Source: Hygrocybe punicea
Taxonomy: Eukaryota; Basidiomycota; Agaricomycetes; Agaricales; Hygrophoraceae
Direction of reading: 5' to 3'
Assembly (NCBI GenBank): GCA_963556145.1
Contig: OY744470.1
Coordinates: forward strand, 2,542,001-2,606,000
DNA: 64,000 nt
In this document: positions 21,796 through 31,506 of the stretch, in pieces
Layout: every line of letters begins with the position of its first letter
Numbering within the stretch: the first letter of the stretch is position 1
The notes under the pieces: generated by a model
What the model was told of the DNA's origin: nothing
Seen by the model: only the letters and a program-made list of their open reading frames with translations
Databases searched by the model: none
Position numbers and translations under genes: made by a program

Positions 21796-23779
21796 TCTCC
21801 AGGGTACTTCAAATAAAGACCATCCCTGGTCGATACTACGTGGACTCGGGACTCGGATGCGTGAGATGAGGCCGACGTGGTGGTCATGGAATCGGGCTCG
21901 ACAGGACGAGGCGGGTTGTGGACAATGCAAAGGGGGAGAGCGGATGGTGACTAGCGGAACTCGATGGAGGGTCGGAGGCTGAGAGCAGCGAATGGGGAAC
22001 GAAATGAGTGAAGCCGGTGTCGAGGAAAAAGGAAACAAAGTTCATAGAACTGGAGGAAAAGGGAACTGAGCGGAAATGAAAGAAAAGATGGAAAGCTACA
22101 AAAACGGGACAAGTGGGGAGTGGAAACGCAAAATAGATGAGAAAATAAATAAATGTCGGGTATCGGAAAGAGGGGACGCGATAGAAATCAAGTCAGGATA
22201 AAACTAAACGTGACATAGGATTGGGGGCAGGTGACGGAGACGAGTAAGGCAGGAGCGGAAACGAAATAAAACACAAGCGGATGACAAAGACGATCTAGGC
22301 GGGTCGAGTTAGGGTCGGCGGCTTTGGTGGCTGTGTCAACGGGTGGCGGAAACGGTGGCGTAGGAGTAGACATGATATGACGACGGTGGTTGTTCAATAC
22401 GATATGACGAAAACGGAGGTTCAATAGACGATACTAATATGGGGGCGATAATCAACGGCTGTGATATCAGCCTCATACTAGGCGGTTCAGCACCGGCTTG
22501 GACCCGTGGGGAAGCATTCCCCCCCATGGAACTGAAATATAAAGTCGGGTGGGTTGGGAATCGAAGCCGAGACAGGGAACGTTGTGTCTGGGTCGAAACG
22601 GTGGCGGAAACGGTGGGTCATGGAAAGCGGAGAGCGATGTCAACGGGTGGAATGCGGGTGCGTGGGGAATGAGTGAAGCGGTGCGTCGGGTTCGTAAGCG
22701 GGTGCGGCGGGTTCGTAAACGGGTTCGCTGGGTGCAACGGATTCATAAGCGGGTGTGTCGGGTGGATTATGCGGGTGCCGGGTGTGTCGGGAATGAGTTA
22801 TTTCTTTTATCTTTCTTTTTTAACTCTGATGTTTTTCTTTCTTTTTCTTTATTTAATCTATCTATGTATATAATTCTTATGCCGATGGACGGTGACGGGT
22901 TTTCGTAGGGTCGGGTTCGGTGGGTATGGGATGTGAAACCGGAACCGGAACCAGATGCTCGAATCGAGCATTGGTGCTCGAATTGAGCCGGAACCGGAAC
23001 CGGATGCCGCGGAATCGTTGGGAACGCGTCCGGGTTCGTAGTCGGGTGCTGTGATGCGAGTCGCGGATCCGGATCCGGAAGCCGATGTAGCGGATTGGTC
23101 GAAAACGGGTTGTCGGGTGTGGCGGTATGGCATAGGGCGACGTAGGGCGACGGAGGCGGATGACGTGGGCGGATAAGAGGGAACGTGGGGTTGCGTGACG
23201 TGGATTGTGGTTTCGTAAGGTCGTTCGAGGATGGCGAGAGGTCGAGGAGGCGGCAAACGAGTGATCGAGGTTGGAGACGGAGGCGGATGACGTGGGCGGA
23301 TGAGACGACGGGGACTGGGAGATAGATTGGGGGTGATACGGGTGGCGTTTCGTGTACTTTCGTGGCGGATATGCGTGGGGATTTGACAACGATGCGTCGG
23401 GTCGTGGTACGGGTTTGGGCGGCCGGTGGTCACGGTTTCGCGGGCGTAACCCAACGGGGGCTTTGTTTGGGCTCGCGAAGGGACTTGAGGGACGTCGTGG
23501 GGTTGGTCGAGGGCGTAGGTGGTCGAAGGGGAGTGGACGAGGACGGGGACGGCTGGGAAGTCGGGGTCGACGGGGAGTGACGTGGCAGCTTGCGTGGGAC
23601 CACGAGGGACGGGGGCGGACGTGTTTGGGACAGTAGGGAGCCATGTCGAGGTGCGGAGGCGTGAACGTGGGTGTGGAAGGTGGTTGTACGCGGTGGTCGT
23701 TGGCGCTAGGTTGGCGAACGCGGCGGCACGAGGCGAGGTGGCATGATATGTCGTTGGGGGCTTGAACACAACGGGGACG

Positions 23780-24640
23780 GCTTGTACGGACTTGCGAGGG
23801 GCGATGTAGGATGCTGGGAACTGGTACGAGGCGGCGGTGGGTCCTACGAAGACGTGAGCGGCCGGGGACGTCGAGTAGGCGAGGGCACGACGTGGCGACG
23901 CGTGGGGCGTCGATAATGGCGAGGACGGCCTGTACTGGCTTTACGAACGACGGTGTGGGGCTCTGGGAGGCTGTACGAAGCGGCGGATGGTCCAACGAGG
24001 ACGTGAGCGGCCGGGGATGTCGAGTACGGGGGCACGAGGAAGTATGACGTGGCAACGCGTGAGGCATCGATGACGGCGAGGAGTGGCTCGTGAGTGCTCG
24101 CAACTGGTGTCGTGGGGCTGTAGGGAGTGGTACGAGGCGACGTGGAGGTCCGACGAGGGCGTGAGCGGCCGGAGATGTCGACTTCGCGGGGGCTTGAGGT
24201 TGGTTGACGTGGCACGCGTGTGGGGCATTGATGACGGCGAAGACGACTCGTGAGAGCTCGCGAGGGGCGTTGTGGGGACTTGGGAACTAGTGCAAAGCGG
24301 AGGGTGGTCCAACGAGGACTTGAGCGGCCGGTGATGTCGAGTACGAGGAAGGATGACGTGGCAACGCGTGAGGGGTCGATGACGGCGAGGACGGCTCGTG
24401 AGGGCTTGCGAAGGGCGATGTGGGACTCTGGGAAGCGGTGCGAGGTGACGGGGTGTCCATCGAGGGCGTGAGCGGCCGGAGATGTCGACTAGGCGGGGGC
24501 ACGAGAAGGGATGACGTGGCGACGCGTTGGGGGCTCGATAATGGCGAGGACGGCTCGTGAGGGCTCGGGACTGGTGTCGTGGGGCTATAGCACGGTGTTG
24601 AGGGCTCGAACGCGGCGGGGCTGCTCGTACGGACTCGTGG
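23780..24640. repeat. Internal ~150-bp tandem array of the LTR element
   Basis: The anchor GAGCGGCCGG recurs at 23856, 24005, 24163, 24322 and 24470, giving periods of 149, 158, 159 and 148 bases. Each unit also repeats GACGTGGCRACGCGT, a GGGGxxTCGATAATGGCGAGGACGG-type block and a CTGGGAxxxGGTxCGAGG-type block. The units are diverged, with indels. The long minus-strand open frame over it arises from the repeat and is not a gene. Confidence 0.8.
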
Positions 24641-25276
24641 AGGGCGGTGACGTGGTTTGCTGGTAACTTCGCGGGCTCAGACGACGGGGGCATGTTAAGG
24701 CTTGTTTCCGGTGACAAGTGCGAGTTCGTAGAAGTAAACGGCTGGGTGTGCACAGGCTAAACCCGTTGCACGGCGCTCCGTCTGTTCCGAGTCGTCAGTG
24801 CTGTTGGGCGCGTCGTTGAGGCTTTCCGGTCGCGGTTCTTCGACGGGTATCGGTGGGGAGTGAGATTCCGAGCGTGTTGGGGGTCTATAAACGAGTGTGG
24901 ATAGTGGATGTGACGGAGTTCGAGACTTCGAGTCGACAAACGAGGGTGTTGGATCGTGGCTGTGCAAGTTTCCTAAAGCGGAGGCGGCCGTTGGGTCGGC
25001 CGCACAAGAGCGGATTCGAAGTTGTACGTGGAACTAGACAGTTGCAGTCGTAAAAGAAGAGAGGATAGTAATAAAATCAAACCCTAATGATGGTGCGATA
25101 GTTGGAGATCAGATTGTCGAGGGATCGGATGTCGGATGTAAAGGGGTCGGTAACGGCACTAACGGGTGTCGGATGTGTAGAGTGCGGCGGCAGGGCTTGT
25201 TTCGAAATGACGAAAGGAAATATAGGGCGGAATGAATGTGTCTTGGCACTGAATTATCCTCGCGGTGGGCTCCAGA

Positions 25277-26188
25277 TGTAGATGCGGGTTCTTGGTGGCT
25301 TCGGAACTATATAAAGAAATATATAATAAAGATCCTAACCTGTGGGTGTCAGCGTAGAAGTGAATGGATAAATCAGTGTCGGGAATAGAAGTAAAGAGAA
25401 GGGAATGTTAGTAAAAGTAAAGCCGCCGCGTAAAACTGGACTAATAACGACGAAGCCGGCGATGAACGGAGTGAAAACGGACAAATAATAAAGAACCCGA
25501 TGATGCCGACGATGTCGGGTACGGCGGGTCGGGTCGGGTCGGGTCGGAAACGATGAACGAATATACGGAAACAACGATAAAGACGACGAAGTGAACTATA
25601 AAAAGCTAAGGATCTACGTGGACGAGCATTTGAAGGGATTAAAAGGTGATTCTGACTAAAGGGGAAACGGGGACTAATGGTATCTTTTTTTTTGTACGGT
25701 CGTCGGTGACCGTTTTTATAGTACATGAGTGTGTAGCTACTTTCGGACATGTCTACTTCGGCCGATAGAAACTACAAAGAAACACTGGAATGGGGAAGTG
25801 GAAAGGGGGGTTGCAAAGCAACGAAGACAGGAAATGGAGGGGAAAACGAATATGCAAGGAAAAGATCTAGAAAGTCCTACATATCTCCGAAAGGACGAGG
25901 GGATGCATAAATAAAGTAAATCCGAAGTCGGGGATTGAGTCCGAAGAGATCCATCTCCTGGAATTGGAACTCCGAGGCGTTTGAGGCTGCCGGATTTAGC
26001 CCAAAAGCGGCCGTCACAAAGCGGCATGTGTCGGGTTACGTCGGTCACGTCGGGTCACGTCACATCACGTCACGTCGGGTTACGTCGGGTTACGTCGGGT
26101 TCGAATGTAAGTTGAATGGCGGCATCGGGTTGGTCCGGATTCGTGATATATCGATGATACGGACTCAGAGGGACGTTGACCCTCTACA
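25277..26188 (+). repeat. Right LTR
   Basis: 912 bp, near-identical to the left LTR. It is longer mainly because the GGGTC word is repeated two more times near 25527-25545. It is followed by GCGC, the putative target duplication. Confidence 0.85.
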
Positions 26189-26192
26189 GCGC

Positions 26193-27764
26193 AGCACTGT
26201 GAGCTGTCACCTGCTTGTTTTGAAACTCTATATGCCATTCTTGTGCGTTGGTGGTGCACCTGTGCCTCACCAGGCTGCCCATGCACCCTGGTGAGATCCA
26301 GCACAACGACAGGTGAGTGCCCAGTCCATCACCATCCAACTTGTACTAACAGCACAACTATGACCAGGCGGGCGACAATGACAGTGATATCGATGTCAAC
26401 GGGAAACAGCGACAACCCAGGATGGATGGGCCAGAGCAACAGTGAGGGGGAATGAAGTCCCCACCCCTCTCCCCATAGCCCTGCCCCACTGCCTCCCCAA
26501 GCCAACCACCACCTCACGAATGGGTACGGCTGTGTCAATTGACGTGTGCACAGCATTCATGAGGTGAACACAAGGACCATAATGATGATATGCAGCTTCC
26601 CCCTCTGGGCATGGAATCTCTCATATGGTCATTCCTAGCTTTCCTACGACTCTTCTGCATCCCATGTACGTGTGAAATATGAGTGCACCACATGTGACCT
26701 GCACGACTTATGCTGATTGACGCACATGTGGCTTCGACATCTTCACTGTATCTTAACCAAGCAGCCCGGTCTCAATATGCTGAAACATCACCACTAAACA
26801 CATCATACACATTCGGACACTGAGTCCGATGTCAGAAATGTAATTCATCCGGTTTATCTTCTTTTCGCCAACTTTCATGTGATATTCACCATTATTTCAA
26901 ATCCTTTGCCATTCCGCTACCATTTCATAGCTTTTATGCGATATCTCACCACATTTCTATTTCACTCATCCACCCATAGCCCCTATCCCTCAAGAATATA
27001 AAAAATGTCCTGTAGTAGAAAATAAAAGATGAACCCAGTTCTCCCCTCTCTACCAGTTTGCGTCTTAGTTTGTAAAAGATCCAGTCATTCTCCCTCAATC
27101 TGCGTCTCTTCTCATTGCGTACTCTCTGCTATCGCAACCTGAGTCATAGTGCAGAACCTTCGTCTCGTCACCTCATCACCATGTATTGCGCTGTCATCTA
27201 GGACACCCAGCTAAGCCTTCCGATCCTCATTTATCACTGCATTGTGACATTGCGTTATCTTGTGACTCTTCATGTTTGTTTATTTAATCGCGCATCTCAT
27301 CGCGCTTTATCACGATATTGTCAGAAGTGTCCCAAGTCCCGTTCACACCTTTGCGCCATTTTCATCTTTTATTACCTCTTTTTCCAGGGTCATAGATGTG
27401 GAAACTGTATCAACAACAACGACAGCTGACGATGCCAATGACAACAGACAGGGCAGGAGCAACTGAGGATGAGTCTGCCCCTCTCCCTTCTGCCCTGGCC
27501 ACATCAATTGATGTGTGCATGGTTCACAGGGTGTTCAAGCCACCTGCCCTTTCACAAGAGCCTCAGAAGGTGCATGTATAAATAGGTATATTTTATTTTT
27601 TTCACATACATGTACATAGGTAGGCTACGTAGAGATACGCAAAAAGAAAAAGAAAAAAGACAGGTGCACATACAATGATCAACACCTGAAAACCTCGTGG
27701 AATGTGTCCATACATGTTTGGGATGTGTGGGAGGCAGCAGAGGGGTTATCCACGTGATGTTGAA
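26193..27764. other. Intergenic repeat-rich DNA, no gene recognised
   Basis: No supportable coding region. It contains two blocks (26320-26560, 27380-27570) with CAACAACAAC/GACAAC-like text ending in a self-complementary TCAATTGA site (26535, 27504), similar to blocks at 19428 and 19653. A pyrimidine-rich stretch is at 27030-27130. Confidence 0.5.
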
Positions 27765-27940
27765 GCCAGCGAACAGGCTGGAAACCTAAATTTCCTAATT
27801 TGGATATTTGGTAATGGCTAATAATGGCTAGCTGTGGCTAAGCTGAGGTTTAACCGTTAGCTGAGTGAACAGCTCGGCTCAGCTAATTATTGGTCTGGCT
27901 CCAACAGCTAACAGTTTCAGACTGAGCCGTGGCAACACTA
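27765..27940 (-). repeat. hAT-like terminus, GAGCCG family, CpG-decayed copy
   Basis: Read on the minus strand it starts TAGTGTTGCCACGGCTC and aligns with the sequence at 56302-56487 through the shared TTAGGAAAT and GGTTTCC...GCTGGC segments. Many GCCG words of the other copy are GCTG or ACC/ACA here, i.e. C-to-T or G-to-A changes at CpG. The other end of this element was not found. Confidence 0.7.
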
Positions 27941-27966
27941 GGTTACATCATTTAAACAATACCAGT

Positions 27967-28615
27967 TAGACTGCCCTCCCTTCAAGGGCCAAGGGCCAAG
28001 TCAGTAAACAGCTGGCCCTCTCAGATGTCAGCAGTACAAGTTTGTGGTTTAGATTACTCTAACCATGCATGCTTTAGCATTTCCCAAATCACCAAGCTTA
28101 TATAGTTAGTTCCCATAGTTGGAGATCCTTTTAGCCTTGGGATCCCCACAGGTTCATAACTCCATAGTATAAAAAGCTACCAAAAATGGCTCATGACTAT
28201 CTAGCTATACCTACAACTTGAACCTCTAGCTGAGGACATACACTGATGACCCTTGATAATTCAAAATGAAGAAATTTAAATTTAGTGGACTGCAAAAGCT
28301 ACAAGCTGGATATACAGATAAAAGGCTTGTTATGGAAGAAGAGATTATGAAGAAATATATTGGAGATTTGACTTTAATAATGACTGTGTAGATTAAAATA
28401 CTGTTAATTGAGAGCATGTATGGACAGATTGTTGAGCATGTATGGACAAACTTTTGAGATAGAGGGCCAGGGCTGACCCTGACCTGGCCTGGCCCTGGCC
28501 TGGCCCTTATGACCCAGGGCCAGGGCCAGCTGAAGGTGGACCAGACCTCAAGGGCAAGGGTCAGGACCAGCAAAATCAGCTGAGGGCTGGCCTGGACTGG
28601 CCCATGGACAGTCTA
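27967..28615. mobile_element. hAT-like non-autonomous element with perfect 8-bp target duplication
   Basis: Terminal inverted repeats TAGACTGCCC (left) and GGACAGTCTA (right). The identical octamer ATACCAGT flanks both sides (27959-27966 and 28616-28623), as expected for hAT insertion. Subterminal zones are packed with GGGCC/GGCC words (AAGGGCCAAGGGCC at left; GGCCTGGCCCTGGCC and CAGGGCCAGGGCCAG at right). The 649-bp body has no coding potential I can support. Confidence 0.85.
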
Positions 28616-28623
28616 ATACCAGT

Positions 28624-29420
28624 TGGTTTTTGCGTTGCAGTGGAGTAGTGGGACCTGGATGGTCATGTGCCAGGGTTCCCATGGTTGACTTAGTCAGTAG
28701 CCTTCCCAATGTAGTATAGAGACCCATCTATCCAGTCATCCATCCCATCCAGTCAACTTCCCCTTGAGTCCTGCGTAGCCCCCAGAGAGGTACCTCTCCA
28801 GCGGCCATCACTTCATGAGCTTGGGGTGGATTGCTTGGCTCTGGTGTTATGGGCTGCACAGGAACTCCGGGCTGCTCGATCTTGATCTGGTCAGGAGCAG
28901 AAGAGGTAGGCAGTCTCACTTTGGATTCTGCCATAGGAGCAGAAGGGACATGGATAAAACACAATGCTATGTACCTTTCTCATTGTGTCATCAAGCCCTT
29001 GCCAGATAGCCTTGAATTTAGTCTTGAGAACCAGGTAAAGTCGCCATCCATAGCTGTGGCCAAAATCTGCGTGAATCCACAGACCTGCATTGTCAGGTTA
29101 CCTGGCATTGCATTCATGGACAGTCTGGGCACATTAGATATTAGTCACTAGGCAATGTTCAGAATAGGCATAAAACGGCCCTATTTGATCTCCTGCCAGA
29201 CCCTGTACATTCCCCACCTCAACTTAGCCTCTGTTCCGACCTCCTGAGCCACCTTCTTCACCTTCTTCACCTCCACAGCAAATATGGCTAGCTGGTCAAT
29301 TAGATTGTTGATGGCGTTCACCAAGTTCAGCATCTCTGACAAGCTCAAACCACACACCCTCTATGTCTGGCTGCTGAGCTTTCCCTGGCTGCCCACCTCA
29401 AGGGTGATTCGAGTGACTTC
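28624..29420. other. Intergenic, possible minus-strand coding remnant
   Basis: On the minus strand about 29160-29340 reads NLVNAINNLIDQLAIFAVEV then KKVKKVAQEVG before a stop, an amphipathic helix-like segment that resembles a transposon gag relic. The rest has no supportable frame. Treat as decayed transposon DNA. Confidence 0.3.
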
Positions 29421-30280
29421 CATCAGGAAAACATGGAGACACAGGGATTTCCAGACAGATCATATCAACAGATAGCTGACTGATATCATGTGATCTAGTG
29501 ATATATATATTTATCACAATTTAGAACTCTGATAACAATATTGTCACACTATTCCTGTAGCTATCACATTAATATTCTAAGATCATGTCATGTAATTCTG
29601 ATGTTAAGATGGTGAATTCTTGTCAGAGGTATTGCAAGACTGGAATCATTTTGTATGTGGTGATATATTAAAATCTGTTAAGATTTGGCATTCCATTGGC
29701 AAGTAACTATCTTTCTTGTACCTGGAGTCTGTATAAATATGTACACATATGTTGGCACTATTTGGCTGCATACCTGTGGGTTGAACAAAATACAAAAGAT
29801 TGTTCATGTCTCAATTTTTCATCCTTACATTTATATTAAGCATTCAAATTGGACAATAAGACAATAAGTGAGATAAGATAAAATTCCAAGACCTTGAGAT
29901 AAGATTAGATAAAATTAATTCCAAGACTTTGAGATAACATCAGATAAATTCCAAGAAGATTTAACATGAGACCATTATAATATAAGCAAATGAAAAAGAC
30001 AATGGTTAAAAGGCAGAATTTTTTCCCCTCCTATTACTCAATAACGGATATTCTAATATCATTGGTTACCAATGAATACCAGAATTAGTGGTCAAGACAT
30101 TGTTGGCAACTAATGCTACATTGACATCAATATGCTTGATGTGATGTATTTTCATCTAGGTAACCATAAATTATTTGAGTTGACCTGGCTGTTATCATAG
30201 TGATACTGAATGTTACTTATGATGTATCAGATCAGGTCTTATATTATAGACTTTCTCATTTCATGTTCAATTTCCTGATG
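29421..30280 (-). repeat. Dispersed ~0.9 kb repeat, copy B (inverted relative to copy A)
   Basis: Begins CATCAGGAAAACATGG and ends CAATTTCCTGATG; it is the reverse complement of 11474-12415 with scattered substitutions and without the 69-bp duplication. The two copies lie ~17 kb apart and enclose the retroelement, hAT-like and LTR insertions. They could be two solo elements or the long terminal inverted repeats of one nested element. Confidence 0.85.
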
Positions 30281-30465
30281 TCTCACTGGGGCTTAGGTAA
30301 AGGGTGGTGCTTTGACCAACCAGACCCAAACAACATCAAACAATTCCAAAAATAAATAATAACAATAAATTTTTTAGTATTACATCGTCCAATCCGTCAA
30401 CGTTTCAACGTTTCAACGTTTCAAAACCCGTCACCCGTTTTTTCCACTTGGGGGGGAATGCGGCC

Positions 30466-31324
30466 ATGAACATGAACAACCACTCTCCAACGTATCCTTG
30501 CCAGGTTCCCATTTATCCTGCAGGGAAAGAACCTCTACCACCTGGGTTCACAGAAGATGACCGCGCGGCGATACTGGAGACGAAGAAATGGGAACGGTAC
30601 ATGGCTATGGGGATGGAGTCGTGCGTGGTGAAGACCGTGCTCGCTGGAGGTGCTGGTGCGTGGGTTGTGGTTTCTCTTCTCACAAAAGAGAAAATTTGCC
30701 CTTATGTATACTTTTTTCTTTCTTTCTTTTTTTTCTTTTTCTTTTTGGTTCTCTTCAGGTTTTGGTCTCGGTGCCTTTTTCTCGCTCATGTCTGCGTCGT
30801 TTGCGTACGAAGACCCTTTCCTTCGACAACAAACACAAGCTGGGCTCAATACCGGACAAAAAGCGAAAGAGATATTCAGAGATATGGGGAGGGGCATGTG
30901 GAAAACTGGTAAAGGGTTTGGTAAAGTTGGTGCGTTGTTCGCAGGGATCGAGTGTGTCATCGAATCGGTGAGTTTTTTTATTTTTTTAGTTTGTGCAGTC
31001 AGTATTTTTGCAGTCTCTCTCTCTTTATTGTCTTTTTTTTCCCCTGCATCTGCTAAAATTACACCCCCCCTCCCTGTACACTAAAACTCAACAGTATCGT
31101 GCTAAAAACGACATATACAATTCCGTGGCATCTGGATTCGTCGCCGGTGGCGTCTTGGCGCGGAATTCTGGTCCCAAAGCAGCTATTGGCGGAGGATTGG
31201 CGTTTGCAGCATTCTCAGCGGTGGTTGATCTGTTATTCCTGAGACGGGAGACACCAGAGTGAGCTCACTTCTTCTCAAGTAAAAAAACAACTGACACTCA
31301 TGTGTGTATTCCAGGGAGGACTAG
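30466..31324 (+). CDS. TIM22: TIM22, mitochondrial inner-membrane carrier translocase subunit
   Basis: Channel-forming core of the TIM22 complex, which inserts metabolite carriers into the mitochondrial inner membrane; Tim17/Tim22/Tim23 family. Start ATG 30466 ([20 protein letters not shown]). Exon 1 ends in [11 protein letters not shown]; exon 2 has [19 protein letters not shown] and [20 protein letters not shown] then [10 protein letters not shown]; exon 3 reads [20 protein letters not shown] then [21 protein letters not shown] final 10-nt exon (31315-31324) after PE completes EED and the stop. Four Gly-zipper helices and the conserved Cys pair region (ESCVVK ... GIECVIES) are present. Three introns, the first with a strong polypyrimidine tract. 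The length is normal for the family. Confidence 0.95.
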
Positions 31325-31506
31325 AAGACTCCAATACATATATATATGATATACAGGAGGAGTCCGTGATGACTATAATATATCTTTACCAACACACAGC
31401 ACACAGCACACACACACGACTGTATTAATCCAAAAAATATTCACCACCTCTGCTCTCCCTCTCCTCAGTATACCGGTGTAGACTTTTGGGTAATGTGGAG
31501 CAAAGA

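Larger units (their letters stand above)
20896..26188 (+). mobile_element. Non-autonomous LTR retroelement
   Basis: Two nearly identical direct repeats (20896-21795 and 25277-26188) begin TGTAGATGCGGG and end GACCCTCTACA, i.e. TG...CA with TGTAGA/TCTACA terminal inversions. GCGC precedes the left repeat (20892-20895) and follows the right one (26189-26192), consistent with a short target duplication. The 3.48-kb interior has no gag, protease, RT, RNase H or integrase motif in any frame; its open frames are low-complexity shadows of a GC-rich tandem array. A large-retrotransposon-derivative (LARD-like) identity fits. A related copy begins at 62527. Confidence 0.85.

Noticed and set aside
22439..22680. 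tRNA-derived SINE suspected from GGAATCGAAGCCGAG-like text
   Set aside because: No A-box at the right distance and no cloverleaf could be drawn.
23040..23760. Possible CRISPR-like or satellite array
   Set aside because: The repeats are diverged, without uniform spacers, and are part of the LTR element interior in a eukaryotic genome.
22858..24753. Long minus-strand open frames (up to ~400 codons) in the LTR element interior
   Set aside because: They are Pro/Ser/Arg/His-rich, overlap each other in several frames and follow the 150-bp tandem units; no motif or codon structure supports a protein.
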